Shown: in pieces, positions 36,398 through 50,387 of the stretch
How positions within the stretch are numbered: position 1 is the first letter of the stretch
Layout: the number at the start of each line of letters is the position of its first letter
NCBI GenBank assembly: GCA_018873245.2
Contig: JAEMBT020000009.1
Coordinates: 372,001 to 436,000 of the forward strand
From: Archegozetes longisetosus
Lineage: Eukaryota; Arthropoda; Arachnida; Sarcoptiformes; Trhypochthoniidae
Direction of reading: 5' to 3'
Length of the DNA stretch: 64,000 nucleotides
The notes under the pieces: model-generated
What the model was told of the DNA's origin: nothing
The model's database searches: none
What the model saw: the letters and a program-made list of their open reading frames with translations, nothing else
Made by a program: the position numbers and the translations under genes

Positions 36398-38121
36398 AAT
36401 TTTCGCAGAAAACGAAATACAAATAATATTTAATTACATTGACTAATGAAGCGTTTAGTTTATGCATCAAAAAATGTAATAATGATTGACATTGAAAAAG
36501 TTGATTGTACTGTCGATTCACTTAAACCATTGCTAGAAAAATGCGTTTTCATACTTTCGTAACTATTATATAACTCGACAAAATTGATTATTCATTTGTT
36601 TTGTTTCAAATAAATAAAAGAAGAAAATCATAAATATTTAGTGCCGGCAAAACAGACGGAATCAGTTGACTTGGAACAGTTTCTCAGAAAGTTATCTCTG
36701 ATGCTATTGAGACACAGTATTATTATGTTGGATCGCGTACAGGACTGTTTTTAGAAGTTCAAATTGTTCGTTCCTCCTCTTTTCTCTCCACATTGACAAA
36801 ACTCCCCCTAAACTTGTGAAAAAAGGTGGGCTTTATTTATAAAGTAGTTTAGTTTAGTGTCACTTACCGTTTCTATAATGTTTGCAAAACTTGATTTCAT
36901 ATACGTTTTGATAGTCACGATGAATTATCGAAATTTTAGTCATTCTCTCATAATTTAGATGCATTTTGAAATAATCATTTTTACTCTTTTTCCTCTAAAC
37001 ATTTCTCAGAAACTGATAATTTAAACTGAGAACACATAATTTAGGGTTAAGTCATAAATAGTGGATATTTATTAGCCTTCAAGTGACTAATGAGTGAATT
37101 TGTTTCGATCTGTACTGATCTTCTAAGAAAAGATTTGATCTCATGTCATAGAGTTTACTTTCTAAATTAATGACACATTCATCTCTGTCTATAAAATAAC
37201 TTCTTTTCAAACATATCCAAATGTAGATTTAGGATGTGATTCTTAAGACAACTTCGTTCAAATTTTTCTGCTTGTTTTAATTGCAATAAATTGTTATCTT
37301 GTCTTAAGTTGAAAAATTATACCTCGAAGTTATGCTAACAGAAAACTAGATTTGATCAAAGCTGAAGATTCTGTCGGTTTCGTAATATTTGAACTAAAAT
37401 TCAAATTGATTGACAGAGATGACGAACAATTAGTGTGTTTTCAATTGTAATAATTGGATATTTGAAGTAATTAGGAATTTTATGCTTTTATGATTTGGTT
37501 TTTGTTGAAAAAACGGGTTCAATGCCAGTATTTGATTGACAATAGTACATATTGTTTGAAAATATTGCCCTCTCTTTAAAGCTTGTGATGTGAGGCATTT
37601 GTTGAACTGAAGATTGCTTTAGAAAATTGACGCCTCGGTTGAAAATGAAACGAAATTGGATTGACTGCCGGTTGCATTTTATTATTAAGTAATCTAATAA
37701 GAAGAATATTTAATTACAGTATCTGATCATTGATAGCAAATAATAGAAGGTATTTTGATCATATAACACAAATTATCTTTAGAACATGTTAGTAATAATA
37801 ATAATAACAATAATATTTGCATTAATTGAAATGCTGTCACAATATTCTGAATGTTAAAACAATTGATATATCGATATAGTTATGACGAACAAACGTTAAA
37901 CTGAACTTACAATCAAATTTTATAATATATAAATAGGTTGTCTTAAAGCAACATTAGTTTGATTCTGTAAGATGCTTCATCAGTCTTTTATTGAACAATT
38001 TCAGAAACAATTATTCAAAATTAGAACTTCATTTCATCGTCATTTCATTTTAAAAATTTAAATCAATTATAACAAAACATAAGTAATTACTAGAACTAAA
38101 GAACTAATTTTTTTGTTATTT
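36398..38121. other. RECK upstream region and proctolin 3' flank
   Basis: The stretch at about 36640-36800 is richer in G+C than its surroundings and is placed where a RECK promoter or 5' UTR would lie; no TATA box is evident. The rest is AT-rich with no gene. Confidence 0.4.
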
Positions 38122-38127
38122 TTTATT
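38122..38127 (-). terminator. Poly(A) signal of the proctolin gene
   Basis: AATAAA on the minus strand about 95 bp beyond the proctolin stop codon. Confidence 0.55.
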
Positions 38128-38220
38128 TCATTTCTATTCAATGAGACAAATCAATAGAATGAGATAATTATGTCATTTAAGTTTTTGAATTGATTGCTTC
38201 CATATTTATATTGAATAAAT

Positions 38221-41200
38221 TCAATTGTTGTGATGAATACCATTCAAAGGAGAAGTAACATCTCTCTTCGCAATATTAGATCCACCACCAGCTTGATATT
38301 CATAGGCTCTGACAGAACCGTAATCATCATTAGCTGCAGACGGCAAGTCCAATAACTAATGTAAAAAATTATCATTTTAATTTTAACTGGATTAATGGCA
38401 AATCAATATTAATAGTTATTTTAGGCCTCCCTTTTCACCCGCATAGTTGTATTTGGAAAAGATACTACCTTACACACGATAACATAGTAAGTTTGTCAGC
38501 GCGTCTTTTCTATATACTTATATAGTATATTGTGTATTATCAAAGTATGGATGATACGAAAATACATATGAAAAGCTTCAGCCTTTATTGTATAACGAAG
38601 AGTCTTTCTAAGAAGAACTCAATGTTAAAAAAATTCGCATACGTTTGAACTTTTGGTGAAATAAGACATTTTTAAAACTTGACTTTTCGCACATAACAAT
38701 ATTATAGTATAACTTATATGTTATACCATTCAGTTTTGTCAAAATATTCTTTACGTGTTTGAACTTCGAAATTTTTAAATTTCATGTATTATTACTTTTC
38801 ATAAGCTTTTTATTCAAAAATATGGTCAAACATCTCAAATTTTACTTATTTGAAGAGTTTATCTGAATTGATTTGAAGAAAAATGTAAAATTTAGTATAT
38901 TATTTTTAGAAGGATTAAGATTAATGTACATTTATGGAGAAAACTTCAATATAATAGCTCAAATATTAATGCCTTTTACATAATTCTTGAAAGATATGAC
39001 GGCAAACAAAAGCCAAAAGACTCAAAATTGAAATTTTTGTTTTTTATAAGTCTATGATAAGCAATAATAAAATGTTTAAAATGTAAAGTGCTTCCCGGAA
39101 AACAATCTACTTGTTTAAAATAGTCATATATTTCGACAAGTTTCACACGTTTGAGTTAACTTAATGAATGTTTGCAATATGCAACACCGTGATCGGAATC
39201 TAAAATCATTTAACTTACTTGAGTTTGGTTAACTTAGTTTTATGTTTATCATTCAACTTTCTTTTGAAATGATAAATACAAAAGTTTACTCTATGTTTAT
39301 GTTTCTGACATTCTCTTCATATCTGTGTAAATACTATTCCCATCCATTAAGTAAAATTTTAGTACTTAAAAAGGCAAATAATATATTGGTTAAGCTACTG
39401 TTAAGTTTGTTCTTGAAATTGTTGTCAAAACCAGAGTTGGAAACGTCAACAGAAAACAAGTTGCTTATCTTGAAATAAGTGGATTCTAATTGCTCTCACA
39501 TTACTTAATCTTCGAAGTAAAGGTTAAAAGAATAGATGAAACAGCTTACTTTTGCGATGCTTTTACGGATTCTCCAGCGTATTAATTAAGAGTTGATGAT
39601 TTGATCCTAAAGTTAATTCTTCATTAAGTTTTCATTGAGAAAAGATTACTCGAGATTGAGTTCAGCTCACAATAAGTCTATTGAATCTCATAAAAATTGA
39701 TAAGTCTGTCGCAAAATCGGAAACAATGTCGAAAATTTATTATAGGGGTTCTATTCTATTACCATCTATTCAAAAGTTTTAAATAAGTTACTTTAGCGTA
39801 GTTTAAAAAGTTAAACATTGAGAAAATATAAAAATATAGACTGCATTTGATTTTATAATACATCATTTATATTCTAAGTAAACTCTGCCTACAACCGGAT
39901 CTCAAACACTTGTTTGAGTAATATATTAAATATGATCATTACAACAATAGTTACGGTAAAATCAGAATTGAATTCCCAGACCACACGTTTCCATTAATAT
40001 GAATACTTTATCAAAAATATCAAATTCATGTTTGTGTTACTCTATTGGATAGGGCTTTCAAAGTTGATTCAATTTGAATAAATTTAAATTTAAATTTTAG
40101 AAAATTTCAATATCAAATGAATAGTTCACTCGAGATCAGTCTCATTTCAATTATAATCTTTCGATTTAGCCTCGAATATGTACTCTGACTAAATATGACA
40201 ATAATTGAGAACTAACTCCTTAATTATAGTAATGCTTTTGGGTCTAGAAAAATAAGGTAATCCTGCGTTATTTTCTCAAGTTATATAAAGAAAGAATTGT
40301 TCTTTTCGGAATCTTATATAGTAATCGAATCAAACCAATTAATTGCTTCTTCTTATCAATTGTTCTTGTTCGAATCAAAGGAAACATTACTGTATTGAAC
40401 CACATGTTTACTTGTATAAGAAGTTTTCGATTAATTGCCTATAAGTTTGCCATTAATTGCATTATGATTGCAATTCAGAAGATATAACAAAATGATTTAT
40501 ATGTGGCTCACGTCAATTGGGTTGCCGATCACTCCTACAGGCTATATCGCTAGATATACTTCTTTAGGATTTATGTATCGAAAATTAAATTCAGTTCTAT
40601 TACATTCGAAATTTCGGATTCTTTTGACCAAGAGAGATCATCTTTCATGTGAAACGTGTCTCACATGCATTAACCTTCGCCTGCAATCCTTTTTTGTTAT
40701 AAAGTGGATTCGTAATCAAATTTTTAAGATATTGGTTAGAATTGAGCAAGCATTAAACAATTAAGATATTGTACTCTAAGTTGTTTGAAATAAAAAATTT
40801 TAGTGCAGCGAAAGAAGCAGGCCTTCGATAGCACGTATTGCTTGAAGCCGACAAATCAATTATTTTGAGATTGCATTTAGTGTAATCTGGAGAAGTATTC
40901 TTAACTTGATACCGCATAAAATACTTAATAAGTTTACGGCTTTTCTTCTATTCACTAAATCATATTGATTATTATTGGTTTCTTCATTTGATTTGGAATG
41001 AATACTTGCTCGATCTTAATACAGGATTACCATAAGATGTAAAGACATATAACATTACTATCATCAATATTGCAATCACAAAATGATAGATTTGTTGTCC
41101 TAGTCATTAAGCTATGTTTTTCTTTTTATTTCATCCCTAAGTAGCCCTTGGATTAAGTTATGACTTATTCTATTAGTGAAGCTTTTCTTATGAATTATGT

Positions 41201-41565
41201 CGTCTAAAGTATAAGTCGTAGAAATGATTTATATGTTTTGCTATATCTAATTCATTGTCCATACAGTTTATATTATTCTTAAAGTGTGTCAATTAATCCT
41301 CAAACCACTTAGATTCAAATATGTATCAAATAATATAATATCAAACTTAAGAAAATGAAATAAGTTTTAATATTTAATAATTTGAAATGAATTCGATTAC
41401 CAAACGCAGAACTTCTTTTATGCGTTCACGTCTCGATTCGTCACTTCTAGTCGGTAGATATCGGGCCGAAGCTAATGAGATTGTGGCCATAACACAAATT
41501 CCAATTAATGTGAGTGCAATTATTCTTCTGCTGCTTGAACTGCCGTTTGATACAAATTTTGCCAT
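38221..41565 (-). CDS. Proc: Proctolin neuropeptide precursor
   Basis: Coding exons 41401-41565 and 38221-38355 on the minus strand, joined in phase 0 over a 3.0-kb intron (99 aa). Residues 1-34 form a signal peptide whose hydrophobic core is RIIALTLIGICVMATISLA. RYLPT (residues 35-39), the whole proctolin pentapeptide, follows directly and is itself followed by Arg, the layout of other arthropod proctolin precursors. The rest (SDESRRERIKEVLRLLLDLP, then SAANDDYGSVRAYEYQ) is a predicted helix and a spacer peptide, with one KR site near the C terminus. Proctolin modulates visceral and skeletal muscle through a GPCR. The coding exon extends 5' to an acceptor at 41600 (TTTACAG), implying an upstream non-coding exon, for which 45514-45568 is a good candidate. 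Confidence 0.94.
38356..41400. other. Proctolin intron 2
   Basis: AT-rich. CCTCCCTTTTCACCCGCATA (38426-38445) is a short GC-richer island of unknown origin. A 98-codon open frame at 40468-40764 (plus strand) has no recognisable domain. Confidence 0.45.
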
Positions 41566-41600
41566 TTTGTATAGGATTAGTTGCGTGTGGTGTGAGTCAC

Positions 41601-44600
41601 CTGTAAATCAAATTTAAACAATGAGCAGTTAGATAAGTCAGAGATGGTTTTGTTTGTACGCAGTACAGATACTACTAACTCCTAAACAACAAAATTAGTC
41701 TATTAATTAGACTTAATCTATAGGTTTTCTCAGCTTACTATCTGGCAATCTCTTTCGCTAATTTGTCTTTAGGCCAAAATTTCAGAGATTTTTACACTCA
41801 GTTTATTTTCATAAAACCAAGAAATTCGCGTTATTTATAAACTTTCAACTGCTGCAAAATGAGACTTTTTAAATATTTCAAAATCAACACAGAAATTAAG
41901 TAATGAATAGAGCCATAACTTAACGCGTGAAATTGAATGCAGAAAATTTTGAAATACTAAAAAGTTACGAAAACTCAATTACAATAAAAAGTAAGCAGTT
42001 ATTAAAAATGAAATTGATAAATAAGGTTTCATCTAATTGGGTTTATGAAAGTCGTTGAACAGCTCTTTTTCTCATCCTTTAGAAGTTAGTGACGTTTAAT
42101 TTAAGTACATTATTAATAAGACATATGATGCGTAAAGTAAAGATACAAATGAAGATATACTTTACGTATCCGCTAATTACACTTCACAGCGTAGCCCTTT
42201 AGTCAGCACGTAATTAACAGTTCCGAAAAATGTTTGGTCCAATGTGAAAATAGAGCATAAATTACTCATTTAATCTCGATTTCCCCCCAAATTTGCCTGT
42301 GAAAAATGACTACTTATTTTTTATTTCTTTTCTATTATTTTGTTAGCTTAGCTCTGTAACTTATTCAATGAGTATATGTTCATATCTTTCGTTCAGATAA
42401 TTACACACTGAGAATATCACTAATATTTTATCCTATTGTTCATGTAATCTCAATAGTTTTTAAGGGTCTATTTAGCTGAAGACATACATAGAAAGATTTT
42501 TCTTACAAATTCTTGTATAAATGACTTGTTTGTCTCTTTGACGTCAGTTGTCCGCCGTTGGCATCCCTAATTCAATTAATAGAACGTCTGACATGTTTTG
42601 CCAGATTAAACACAGTTTCGAATTACACTTCAACAGTAACGTAGATCACAGCAACCTTTTTTGAGTGTCATACGTGCAGGTCTTTCTTAATGTAAGTATA
42701 ATATTTGATACACCACAATTAGAACAATTCGATTTTACACACTCATTAATTGATGACTAGACTCGTGTTCGACCACTTATTCTCAAATAAAGAGTATTTC
42801 ATTTTTCTCTTTAAGTATAACTACGACTTGAACTCAATCGATAGCTCAAAAAGCGATTATAGTCTATGACCCTAAAAGCGATTGTAGTCTATGACCCTAA
42901 CCTACTTAATTAAAAGACCTGGAAGTCATACGGGATCAAGAAGTGAAATTAACTAATGCTTACGCCACTGCCTATTCGTGTGATCTGAACACGCATACCG
43001 TTGACCACAACAGCGTTGGCATTGAAGACATGTTTGAGTTGATTTGCGTAATAAGGTGTTTAATATTGATAAAGGCTTTTAATCAAATAGTTTAATATTT
43101 CGAGACGACTACTACAGCCCTAACTTGCAAACATAAAGCAAACATATCTTCTTTCGGAGGACAACTCATCACGACTAATACAATTAGTTATACTGTTCTC
43201 TATTTCGACCCAATATCTTTGATTAAGTTGAAATTTGGTTTTGTTTCGTTCTCTGCTTTTATTACAATAGTTTCCTTTCTTGTAGTTCATGATAAAAAAC
43301 AAAAGCATAACAAGTACTAACTATCGGTTTAAGCCTAATTTGTTCGAAGTATTTCATATTTAAATTAAAAAATACTCTAATAATTGAATCATTCAGGTTT
43401 GCGAGCTTATCATATCAATAATAAGTTAAAAATCGAATTCATAAGTTGAATCTCGTAACCAACTGAAGAGGAATAAATAAGTATTAGTGGAAATTGAATT
43501 TAGATTTAAAACTAAAAATTGATTTGAGGACCATTACTATTTGAACAATGCGTTCCTCGGCACTGAAGTATGACGAGTGCCTATAATTATTCGTGTCTAG
43601 CTTGTAAGTACCCAATGAAAATACTCGACTCGTTAATTAATTGTCTTATTCAAATCAAGTGCGAGATATAATGATTGCAAGTAAGCTTTTCTCGTTTCAG
43701 ACAATCATAATTTGATAGCTTCAAGGAATGTATTTTCAATTTTGATGGAGAAAAGCAAATATTGCGACTGAAAAGCAATTGAAAAAGTTTTTGCTATTTT
43801 CTAATGATACTCATGTGTGCTCGTTTCAAGAAATAAAGAGTACTTTTTAAAAAAGGTACTCATCTGTAAAGCTTTATCCTATACTTTACAGACCACAAAT
43901 TTGACGAATTGGTAAAGTTAGAAAACAATTAGAACGCATCTATCGATAGTTTCTATTGATAGATAATTTCGATTCATAACAAATTAGTAGTTTTAAAGTA
44001 TACTCGAATAGGAGTTAGAATGTACTCGAACTGAGAAGCCATTATTTTACTTTAACTAAGAGATTAAAAACTAATTAGAAGTGATTGGCTGTTTCTTAAA
44101 CTCTTATGTAATGCTTTTATCTACTTTGCGTCAAAGCATATATTTGTACTTTGCCTTACTTTTTGAAACGGGTGTACGCATTCAATTTTTATACTTGAAA
44201 CACGGTATAAGAGATGATGCGAGTTGCCGATTGTTTGGACAGGAAGGCATACATTTTCATGTTTATCGTGTTTTATTTTGAACTTTAAGAAAATTGGACT
44301 CAAGATATGTAGAACTAGAAAAATAAGCGTATCATCAACTTGTTTTTAATAAAAGAAAAATATGACAGTTATTCATTGCTAAGAAAAGTAATATTGATTT
44401 TGAATTTTCTATTACATTAACAAGTCATTTGAGAATTGGGAGTATTGTGGAACCAATTGGTTTATCTACTTAAGTCTAAAGGGTATAAAACTTATTGTTT
44501 GTTATGAGAAAATATAAAATCAATAGCAATAAGTTCTATAATTGAACTAAAGTATTTGAGAAACTTCACTTCGACTTTTGGTTAGACATCAAAATTCTGT

Positions 44601-45513
44601 GTAATAATTATAACATCTGTGTATAAGATCTTTCGAGTAATATTTGTTTATATGACAAAAACCAATTTTAAGATAGCGTTTGATAGATTGAAAAATGTAT
44701 CATTTATCAAAATTTAATTCAATTCTGTTGCTTCAATACTGCTGTTTTGTAAATATGTTCTCAATATTGAATCTAATACACAATGACATCGACAGTATCG
44801 AGAACACTACTACTTTTGGTCTCAGTATTTGGAGATTTAAATAAAAAACGTTATAATTTTATTCTGTAGTACTTATATTAAAGCTACATGAAGAGGTTAT
44901 TCTCATACAGCATTATTTAGTATCTTGGTGAACGCTCATACGAATTTTAAAATTATCTTTTACTAATACTTAAAAGTTCGAAATCTTATCGATAGTTACA
45001 ACTGACTTAACAAAAGTTATGATAAGGCAAAATAACCCATTCTTCTATGCTTTGAAATTTTTAATATTTTGATTTGAACGTTCAGCCAAATTATTCGGGG
45101 AATACTAAAAGTAAAGATAGATTGTCTTTTCAACTGAATACAAAACGAGCTCTTCTTCAAGCTTAGTTTAAAATAAAAGTGAATCATAAGCTTGGCTCAG
45201 AATTTTAAGTTCAGGAGTTAGAGAAACTGGTCAAAACTTGAAAAAATATTTAATTAGAAGAGCCTATAAAAGCTTAAAACCTTAAATCGTAAGGGAATTT
45301 ATATTTGAAAATAAAATTCACTTTTATTAGATCTAAAGTTATTCAGTTTGATAAATTTAAAAACTAGTTAACTAAAAGTATTGATTATGAAAGAAATTAA
45401 CATAAAATCAAATAATTACTAAAAACTTACAAATTATTAGTTGGTAAAAATTAGAATAAAAATCCTTTCAGTTCTATCGGTGAAAAGTTGATGAATATTT
45501 GAGTCTCACTTAC
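41601..45513. other. Proctolin intron 1 (inferred)
   Basis: AT-rich sequence between the inferred non-coding first exon and the start-codon exon. It holds a 25-bp tandem duplication (42850-42899). No other gene was found. Confidence 0.45.
42850..42899. repeat. 25-bp tandem duplication
   Basis: Two adjacent copies of a unit beginning AAAGCGATT and ending TCTATGACCCT differ by a single A/G change. Confidence 0.9.
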
Positions 45514-45568
45514 TTTGGTTGGAAAGTTGTTGCGATCGGATTTACTGAGAGAACAAGAGCTAAAGACC
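45514..45568 (-). other. Proc: Inferred non-coding first exon of the proctolin gene
   Basis: On the minus strand the sequence downstream of a TATA box ends in CAACCAAA/GTAAGTGAG, a near-perfect donor; the next strong acceptor on this strand before a start codon is at 41600, 35 bp before the proctolin ATG. The 5' boundary (about 30 bp below the TATA box) is an estimate. Confidence 0.5.
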
Positions 45569-45590
45569 GGCCTTAATCTTGATTTCAATA

Positions 45591-45598
45591 TTTATATA
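45591..45598 (-). promoter_or_regulatory. TATA box, probable proctolin promoter
   Basis: TATATAAA on the minus strand, about 80 bp above the donor at 45514. The next 200 bp upstream (45640-45790) are unusually G+C-rich for this window, as expected around a promoter. Confidence 0.5.
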
Positions 45599-45639
45599 CA
45601 GATACAGCTACACGAAAAATGTATTAGAGTGGGTTCTGT

Positions 45640-45790
45640 TAGTAGATTCTGCTTTTCCCCTTTGGAGCAAAGATATGATAGCGGAGGATGAGATCCAACG
45701 GCGCCTTATTAAGAGCTGCGCCGTTCAACAGCATTAGTCAATTGGACAGTCAGAACACTTTTGGGCGTATTCGGGACGGAAGACATGAAT
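45640..45790. promoter_or_regulatory. GC-rich block with a perfect short inverted repeat upstream of proctolin
   Basis: AACGGCGC (45697-45704) and GCGCCGTT (45718-45725) are perfect reverse complements 13 bp apart, in a block with several CpGs. It could bind a regulator or form a hairpin; no factor can be named. Confidence 0.4.
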
Positions 45791-48700
45791 CTAATTGTGA
45801 TTTAAGTCGTGAATGATTTTTTGAACTTCTCTTATTCTATAGAAAGTTTGCTGTAAAGATAATTGCCTAATGGATGACGTATTTGGCTCTTATTTTTTGC
45901 CCATATATTTAATGGATTACATCTTATATTTGTTCTGAGAGATGATTCTAAATCGGTTTAACTAAATATTGCTTATATATTGGTTATCTATAAATAATGC
46001 TTTGATCTGAAAACCCACGCAATCGATTCTCGCACTCATATTAATTAGCCATTATTTTACATTACTTCCTTCACTTTCCATCACTTCCATTACTTTCCTT
46101 TACCTTTGAAGATAATAATTCAAAATAACAATCAGCTTATACGAACCAAAATCAATTTTTAATTAGGATTGATTGAAACTAAGTTGCGTTTTCTAATTAC
46201 CATTGCGCTAATTAATTAAATGAGTTGAAAAAGATTTCAACTGTTCAAGTTTTAAGTCTTGAGAATACCTGACTTTAGAAGGTAATCTGTTTTCTCATTC
46301 TCTTATAACTACTCGACAATCTCATTTGGAACGTAGCTTGCTTCAATTATATTCCAGAAGTAATCTATTTTAACTAACCCAAACCAATATTTATTACTTT
46401 AATCTTGAGGTTAATTCTGATTTAGTTTGTTTGTGATGTATTTTTCTGTTGATCTCAAGAATATTTCTCTAAATTTTGTTATCCCTAAAATCAATTGTCC
46501 ATTTCTATTGAGCAAAGATTCAATTTTACGAAAGTATTAAGTTTTCTTTTTATTCTTCATGAATATTTTACTCCACTTTTCTGAGTATTTTGAGTTAAAT
46601 ATTTATTCTTTGTTTACATTCAAACGAAGATTTATTAAAATTACACTGAAACTCCAATCTCGAGCTGATACTCTGTCAAATTTTTGAGTTTGTAATCATT
46701 TGATGTAAATCAAAGTGGAATAATTCAATAGCGACCTGAATTTATTTTTCTATCTAGCTCCCGAATACTGCCTTCGAACGAATAGTTTGAGATGATCTAG
46801 TAATGGATATTCGGATTTGATAGTATAATATGATGAAACAAGTATGAAAATAAAAAACAACTCCCAAAAAACCAAACACTTCTTTACAAATGTTGTAATA
46901 CATTAGATTTTAGCTTAGATTTCATGTAAGAGTAATGCATAACATTGTTATCAGTTTTGAAAAGATCAAGTACAAAGACGAGTGCGTTAGTTTTCTTCAA
47001 TAGTAGTTGTGCAATCGCTTGTCAAATGATCTGCTTTTTCCATAGGTACTAAATTGTTAGCCAAAATTTTTACTTTAAAAGTACTCTGAGTGAAAAGTTT
47101 TCGACAACGAACAACAACTTAAATAGTAAAAATATATGAAATACTAATTACTTGGAGACTGAAATTCTGTTACTTTAATGCGAATATTGATCGAAATGTT
47201 CAATTGTTGGTATATTTAATGTAAAACGTCTATTATTATTATCAGTTTATATTAAGTGCAATACTTTGTTCATCTCTTATATACACTGACATCACTTCTC
47301 TATTATTTATGATTTCGAAATGAATACATGGCATAAAAATCGTTATTTTTGCCCGAATAGATTGAGAGGAAATGCGAGGGAATGAGAAAACCAACATTTA
47401 CTTAACGATTCATAACTTTTAATATACAAGTTATTACTAGTTGTGTTGTTATGTTACAATCACTCATATGTTATGTTCAACCAAAACAATGTTGAGCTCA
47501 ATTTTAGTTATCTCTACTTTTATATACTATTCAACTAATAAGAGAAATGCTCAATCATTTTGCCATCACTTTCTAAGTGAGTGGATAACTGAAAAATAGT
47601 TTAGATCTAAATTTGAAATGTAGAGCTCATTGTCGATATACATGAGTCAAAGTGAAAAAATTAAGGTTTCAGATTCTATATCTCTATAAATACGGCAAAC
47701 TCTTCCAATAAATAACTTTAATACAGTGGAACTGGATATGAAAGTGAAATTAAGAACTTATCTAACACACAAATATAATAGTTTTGTTATATTGTGATTG
47801 TGGCGAGTTTTCGGTGGTATAGAATTTTTTCAAATATCATCGTATAAAGCCAGGAATTTTTCATTTCAGCACTATATTTGTCGATATTTGTATCGATGCT
47901 TTAGCTTATATACTGCTCAAAAATCCATTTACACTGAATTTTGGTTTAGGAATTGGGCTAAGAGTAAAACTCTCTAAGAGATGAAACTTGTTTGCAGTAA
48001 TCTTCAAAATACTTCAATTTAAGAAACAAAATTGTAAACATTTTACCATTCTTTTAAAAGTAGTCTATCTTTACTCCAAAATAAGAGTAAGAGAAAATTT
48101 TTCAAATGTTTAGATTTAAAATGTCAGTTTGGCTTTGATGTTAAGAATAGATTTCCTTCAGCTATGAGCAGAGTCTCAATAGTAAACTCATTGTGGTTTC
48201 TTATAATTACAATTTGTAATTTACAAATTATTCTTTATGATTATCAAAGTTTAGAGAAAAAATATGAATTATTTCCTCTTTTAAATTATTTAGTTGTTAA
48301 ATGCGCACTACTTTTGTTTCTAGATTGAAGATAACAAACTGTAAAGAAGAAGAAAATTGATGAAGAACTAGTAATTTGATTGTTGAAGGCGCATTATTTC
48401 AGTGTACTATAATTCAACTCGTGTATCCTTCTGATGTGGGCTCATTTAAAATTAAAATTTTAGTATATTCTAGAGAAAATCTTGAAATTTTATTTAAATT
48501 TCAAATAGGAATATAATTATTCAATTACACTTTGTATTTCGCGAACAATTTTTTGTAAGAAACTTTCAATTAGGAGACTAAATATTTCTATATTTAGTAT
48601 TTAACATATCTAATTGTTGGATATTTATAAAATTACAGTAAGTTAGACGATGACATATTTAAAAATTATGAGCCTTATCATAATTTAAACTCTAAATACA

Positions 48701-50348
48701 AAGGAAATCAAAAAAGATTGATTTCTAAAATGGAAAAGGTTGAATTTGAAATTTACAAACAAATTGAAAATGGAGCATTTGATCGACTTTCGCAATTCTA
48801 TTGCCGAATCTAAGCTATTCGCAAATCAATAAAAGAGATATTTGTAGTATTTCTCTCAATCAAGTGATTCATGAAATTGATTTAGTGTCTCGTATTTTAA
48901 TAAATGACGTTGGTCTGTGTCCTCTAGAATTGAAACAATAAATAGAAATTGACTGGTGAAGTGCACTTCAACAACACTATAAAAGTGTTGATTACAACGG
49001 CATCATTGAAATGCTCTGCATTAGGACAACAAAGAAATTGTTGTCATTTCAATTTTTATGTCACTAAATGCACAGTTTGAATAGTTTTCATATAATAATC
49101 AAGTATTTGAGTAACAAAAGATTTACGGTTCCGCAATAAATATTTTACTACTTTTGGGTTATTCTTAACTTATTTACAAATAAGTTATTGTTTTATTCTT
49201 TCACAAAACTTTGCAATAATAGTGAAAATATATGTAATACTACTAACTCTGATTGAATTACAGAATAACTCGTAGATAACGAATTCTAGTTAAGATTAAT
49301 CTACAGAAGGAAAACTTTCTGCCTCGATTACAACGCATTTCTAATGAATTGCTTCTTTCATTCAATGAGTTTATGACGACAAACATAGTTCACTTGGCTT
49401 TTGTCTTTTCAATATAAGATCATAATTACAACTAATTTTTCAGATTTATCTTCCTCTTTATTTAGTTTTTTGCATAATTTTACATATAGTGTAGGATTTA
49501 TTGCAACCTTTTACTAGATAAGCACAAAATATTTCTCTCAATTGGGTTTAAATAAATAAATTTATTCTATCGACCGCCTAATCATAATATTTATTTAGTA
49601 TAACTCATGAGATTCCAATCAAAATTATAAATTTTTGATTCGAAGTACATATTTTGGGCAAATACAGTTTGGGCTGTCGAGTTTTAAGGAATCGTCTGAC
49701 GATTCGCCCGGGAATCAGTTTTTATGTATAGATAACAAACAAATGTTTTATATCCTCAAAAACTTAAAGTAATAGTGGATTTTCGTATTCTTTCCTGTTG
49801 TCTCTCTTATGATGTGTATTATGTCGAAAGATAAACAAAAATGTAAAACTTTTCGTGATTTTTCAGTAGATTAACATAAGTGAAATAAAAGAAATCTCAT
49901 TCGCTTTATTGAATTTTTTCAAACTTATTATTTTTCTTCATTCAGAACCAATGCATACCTCCTCTGCATTTGATCGCTAATGGATTCAAATTTATTACGA
50001 ATTATAAATAGAAAACACTTTATGGGTTTGAAAAATCACCCCAAGCCTCATATATGAAGATTTGCAAGCTAAACTTGATTCAATTTTTCAGAATGACAAC
50101 AGATTTTCGTTATAAAGACTATATTGACTGAAAGAATGAAAACTTCAACAATTGTTTACGTCTCCTTCAAATCAAACATAAAATAAAGATATAATTTCTT
50201 GTTTTATATACTAAACTGAAAACTCGCTAAAACATAGATCGAAAAAAGACATAAGAATAAGATAAATATCCATCAATTCCGTTTTCGTGTTTTTGCCTTC
50301 AAGCCAAACCACAGATTGAAATTACGAGAAAAGAATTAGCGATAAGAG

Positions 50349-50351
<3 letters not shown>

Positions 50352-50383
<32 letters not shown>
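50352..50383. repeat. (GA)n microsatellite
   Basis: About 32 bp of GA dinucleotides in the intergenic desert. Confidence 0.97.

Positions 50384-50387
<4 letters not shown>

Noticed and set aside
40468..40764. 98-codon plus-strand open frame in the proctolin intron
   Set aside because: No recognisable domain, no good splice or initiation context, AT-rich composition like the intron around it.
41387..41617. Plus-strand frame opposite the proctolin exon
   Set aside because: Shadow of the proctolin coding exon on the other strand.
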